This document shows, one piece after another, positions 4,365-6,613 of a stretch of 6,613 bases of DNA. Position numbers and translations under genes: made by a program. Source of the DNA: Gammaproteobacteria bacterium. GTDB lineage: Bacteria; Pseudomonadota; Gammaproteobacteria; UBA9214. Where the stretch lies: the NCBI GenBank assembly GCA_030599705.1, contig JAUVNM010000101.1, positions 1 to 6,613 of the forward strand, given 5' to 3'. Every line of letters begins with the position of its first letter. Position 1 is the first letter of the stretch. The notes beneath the pieces are model-generated. The model had not been told where the DNA came from, did no database searches, and was given only the letters and a program-made list of their open reading frames with translations.

Positions 4365-6479
4365 TCAAACCTCCCCGTAATCCACGGCATCACCCAGCCA
4401 GCGCCGGATCAGGGGACCGGCATTCTCCGGATTGGTCTCAAGCAGCTGCACGGCGACTTTTTCAACAGCGGACAGCAGTGATTCGTCGCGCAACAGGTCG
4501 GCGATATGGAAATTCATCTCGCCGGTCTGGCGCGTGCCCAGCACCTCGCCGGGACCGCGCAACTCCATGTCACGCCGGGCAATCTCGAAGCCATCGTTAC
4601 TGTCGCGCAGCACTGCCAGGCGCTCACGCGCGTTATTCGATAACGGCGGCTGGTACAGCAGCACACAATTGCTTTGCCTGCGGCCGCGTCCCACCCTGCC
4701 GCGCAACTGGTGCAGTTGCGCCAGTCCCAGGCGCTCCGGATTGTCGATAATCATCAGCGTGGCATTCGGTACGTCGACACCGACCTCGATCACGGTAGTG
4801 GCAACCAGCAGATCGATATTCCCTGCCTTGAATGCCCCCATCATGGTTTCCTTCGCAGCCGGCTTCAGGCGGCCGTGGACCAGGCCAATGCGCACATCCG
4901 GCAGGCTCTCGGCAAGGAACGCAGCAGTTTTTTCCGCTGCCTGGCATTGCAGTACATCGGATTCCTCGATCAGGGTACACACCCAGTAGGCCTGCTGGCC
5001 GGAGGCACATGCGTTACGGACCCGCTGCATGACCTCGTCACGGCGCTCCTGGCTGATCACCACCGTCTTCACGGGCAAGCGCCCGGGTGGCAGTTCATCG
5101 ATCAGCGAGGTGTCGAGATCCGCGTAGACAGTCATGGCCAGGGTGCGCGGGATCGGGGTGGCCGTCATCACCAGCTGGTGCGGCCGCTGGTCACCGGCAC
5201 GGCCCTTGTCACGCAGGGCCAGCCGCTGGTGCACCCCGAAGCGATGCTGTTCATCGATAATAACCAGCCCCGCCCGGGCAAATTCGACCTCCTCCTGAAA
5301 CAGGGCGTGGGTACCAACAGCAATTGCCGCACTACCGTCCTGAATCGCCGCCAACACTGCGGCGCGCGCCTTGCCGCGGGTCTTTCCGGTATGCCATACG
5401 ACCTGTATTCCCAGCGGGGTCAGCCAGTCACTGAAACTGCGGAAATGCTGCTCCGCCAGCAGCTCGGTCGGGGCCATCAGGGCCGCCTGGTAACCGGCGC
5501 CGACGCAGCTGAGTGCCGCACAGGCCGCCACCACCGTCTTGCCGGAACCCACATCGCCCTGCACCAGGCGCGCCATGGGATGCGGCTGCGCCAGGTCATT
5601 ACGAATCTCGATGTTCACACGTTGCTGCGCACCGGTCAGCTCAAACGGCAGGGATGCCAGAAAGTCAGCAACCAGCGTGGTGTTACCGGACAGCACCGGC
5701 GCACTGGCATGCTGGGCACGCAGACGTATGCGCCGCAGGCTCAGATGGTGTGCCAGCAGCTCCTCGAACGCGAGCCGTTGCTGCGCCGGGTGCTGTCCCT
5801 CGAGCAGCAGGTCGACGGGGGCATTCGGCGGCGGCCGGTGTACATAGCGCAGCGCGGCCGGCAGGGAGGTCATTTTAAACGGCGTCACGAGTTTTGCAGG
5901 CAACCAGTCCGTCAGCTGCATCCCCGCACCAGGCACCTGGTGATCAAGGTGCTGGAGCGCCTGATCGGTCAGCGCCCGCAGCGTCAGCTGATGCACGCCC
6001 CCGGTGGCGGGATACACCGGCGTCAGGTGTTCCTCCACGGGCGCCGGCGTGTCCGGGTCAATGATCCGGTACTCCGGGTGGACCATTTCAGCGGTCGCAG
6101 CACCGGAGCGCACCTCACCGTAACAACGAATTCCGGCGCCCCGGCTGAAACCGGCCTGCTGTGATGCATTGAAATGGAAAAACCGCAGGGTCAGTACACC
6201 GCTACCGTCGCTGATGCGCACCAGCAGCGAACGCCGGCGCCCGAAGCGTACCTCGGCCAGGTCCACCGCGCCCTGTACCACCACGTGATCACCGGGACGC
6301 ACCGAACCCATGGGCACAACGCGGGTACGGTCCTCGTAGCGTGACGGCAGGTGAAACAGCACGTCCTGTACGGTGCGGATACCGAGGCGCTGCAGGCGCT
6401 CGGCCAGGCCTGGGCCGACACCTTTCAGCACGGTAACCGGGAGTGTATCGAGGTTGTCTACTGTTTCAGGTTTGTTCAA
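4365..6479 (-). CDS. recG: ATP-dependent DNA helicase RecG
   Basis: Superfamily 2 helicase that rewinds and reverses stalled replication forks and branch-migrates Holliday junctions, also limiting R-loops. From TTG 6479 it is 704 residues (E. coli 693). The N-terminal wedge/OB domain covers about 1-190, including the KGVGPGLAERL helix-hairpin-like segment (19-29), HLPSRYEDRT (43-52) and ISDGSGVLTLRFFHFN (89-104). The motor follows: Walker A GDVGSGKT (308-315), APTELLAEQH (336-345), DEQH box (409-412), TATPIPRTLAM (439-449), then VHGRLKP (534-540), ATTVIEVGVDVPN (560-572) and the arginine-finger motif QLRGRVGR (591-598). The RecG C-terminal segment RGPGEVLGTRQTG (641-653) is present. The frame stays open to 6605, but those 42 extra codons translate repeat DNA (SLCVLCVLCGC). 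The first plausible start beside the conserved N-terminus is TTG 6479, with no clear ribosome binding site. Confidence 0.96.
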   Translation of the reverse strand: MNKPETVDNLDTLPVTVLKGVGPGLAERLQRLGIRTVQDVLFHLPSRYEDRTRVVPMGSVRPGDHVVVQGAVDLAEVRFGRRRSLLVRISDGSGVLTLRFFHFNASQQAGFSRGAGIRCYGEVRSGAATAEMVHPEYRIIDPDTPAPVEEHLTPVYPATGGVHQLTLRALTDQALQHLDHQVPGAGMQLTDWLPAKLVTPFKMTSLPAALRYVHRPPPNAPVDLLLEGQHPAQQRLAFEELLAHHLSLRRIRLRAQHASAPVLSGNTTLVADFLASLPFELTGAQQRVNIEIRNDLAQPHPMARLVQGDVGSGKTVVAACAALSCVGAGYQAALMAPTELLAEQHFRSFSDWLTPLGIQVVWHTGKTRGKARAAVLAAIQDGSAAIAVGTHALFQEEVEFARAGLVIIDEQHRFGVHQRLALRDKGRAGDQRPHQLVMTATPIPRTLAMTVYADLDTSLIDELPPGRLPVKTVVISQERRDEVMQRVRNACASGQQAYWVCTLIEESDVLQCQAAEKTAAFLAESLPDVRIGLVHGRLKPAAKETMMGAFKAGNIDLLVATTVIEVGVDVPNATLMIIDNPERLGLAQLHQLRGRVGRGRRQSNCVLLYQPPLSNNARERLAVLRDSNDGFEIARRDMELRGPGEVLGTRQTGEMNFHIADLLRDESLLSAVEKVAVQLLETNPENAGPLIRRWLGDAVDYGEV

Positions 6480-6505
6480 TGTTAACCAATAAACCGGAAA
6501 ACACG

Positions 6506-6534
6506 CCTCGCGCAAAGACGCAAAGGCGCGAAGG
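6506..6534. repeat. CGCGC inverted repeat upstream of recG
   Basis: TCGCGC (6508-6513) and GCGCGA (6526-6531) form perfect arms, extended by CCT on the left and AGG on the right with one unpaired A. Between them GCAAAG occurs twice, eight bases apart. It lies 27 bp upstream of the recG start and resembles dispersed intergenic repeats rather than coding DNA. Confidence 0.55.
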
Positions 6535-6547
6535 AAACGCTCACAGC

Positions 6548-6574
6548 CACAGAGTACACAGAGAACACAGAGAG
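6548..6574. repeat. Three CACAGAG direct repeats with 9-nt period
   Basis: CACAGAG occurs at 6548-6554, 6557-6563 and 6566-6572, separated by two bases each time. On the minus strand this is a run of CTCTGTG units. From memory, similar CTCTGTG-rich intergenic repeats occur in many environmental proteobacterial genomes; I cannot verify that here. Confidence 0.65.
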
Positions 6575-6595
6575 ACCAAGAAAAAACAACAAGTA

Positions 6596-6613
6596 ATTCC
6601 CGCAAAAGCGGGA
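6596..6613. repeat. Palindromic repeat copy 5 (cut by window end)
   Basis: ATTCCCGC (6596-6603), an AAAA loop and GCGGGA (6608-6613) match the stem seen at 1832-1851. The remaining bases lie outside the window. It shows the repeat family is dispersed and not confined to the GIY-YIG island. Confidence 0.75.

Noticed and set aside
4674..6164. 496-codon plus-strand open frame opposite recG
   Set aside because: RecG on the minus strand is conserved along its whole length. The opposing frame is rich in Arg, His, Gln and Gly with no recognisable domain, typical of an antisense shadow in GC-rich DNA.
6548..6574. Short CRISPR-like array from the three CACAGAG units
   Set aside because: The units are 7 nt with 2-nt gaps, far too short for CRISPR repeats and spacers, and no cas gene is present.
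6480..6605. N-terminal extension of recG by 42 codons
   Set aside because: The added residues (LCVLCVLCGC and similar) are a translation of 9-nt-period repeat DNA, and RecG homologues begin near the conserved segment after TTG 6479.

Overview
The window looks like chromosomal DNA from a gammaproteobacterium with fairly GC-rich genes. BioB, UbiC, UbiA and RecG all follow the E. coli proteins closely along their length. The UbiC/UbiA pair implies ubiquinone synthesis. I cannot name a genus from sequence alone.

Layout. At the left edge, bioB (biotin synthase) runs off the window on the minus strand; its first 267 residues are present. It diverges from a comF-type phosphoribosyltransferase gene on the plus strand. 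The short space between them holds a near-consensus BirA (biotin repressor) operator and a good sigma-70 promoter for bioB. The operator also covers the likely GTG start of comF.

After comF comes an AT-richer island (about 1590-2200). It holds a small GIY-YIG endonuclease-domain gene set among copies of a palindromic ATTCCCGC...GCGGGAAT repeat. Two of the copies are in inverted orientation on either side of the gene, so the island resembles a mobile or acquired cassette.

The rest is a minus-strand run, in transcription order recG, ubiC, ubiA, and a small gene for an exported protein I do not recognise. UbiC makes 4-hydroxybenzoate from chorismate and UbiA prenylates it, so they are consecutive steps of one pathway. 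RecG is the branch-migration helicase. The recG-ubiC gap contains a cluster of GC-rich hairpins and a candidate extended -10 promoter. Upstream of recG the window ends in dispersed-repeat DNA: a 9-nt-period CACAGAG block, a CGCGC inverted repeat and another ATTCCCGC palindrome.

The most interesting points are the BirA operator embedded in the comF start, and the GIY-YIG gene bounded by palindromic repeats that also occur elsewhere in the window. No RNA genes, CRISPR arrays or complete insertion sequences were seen.
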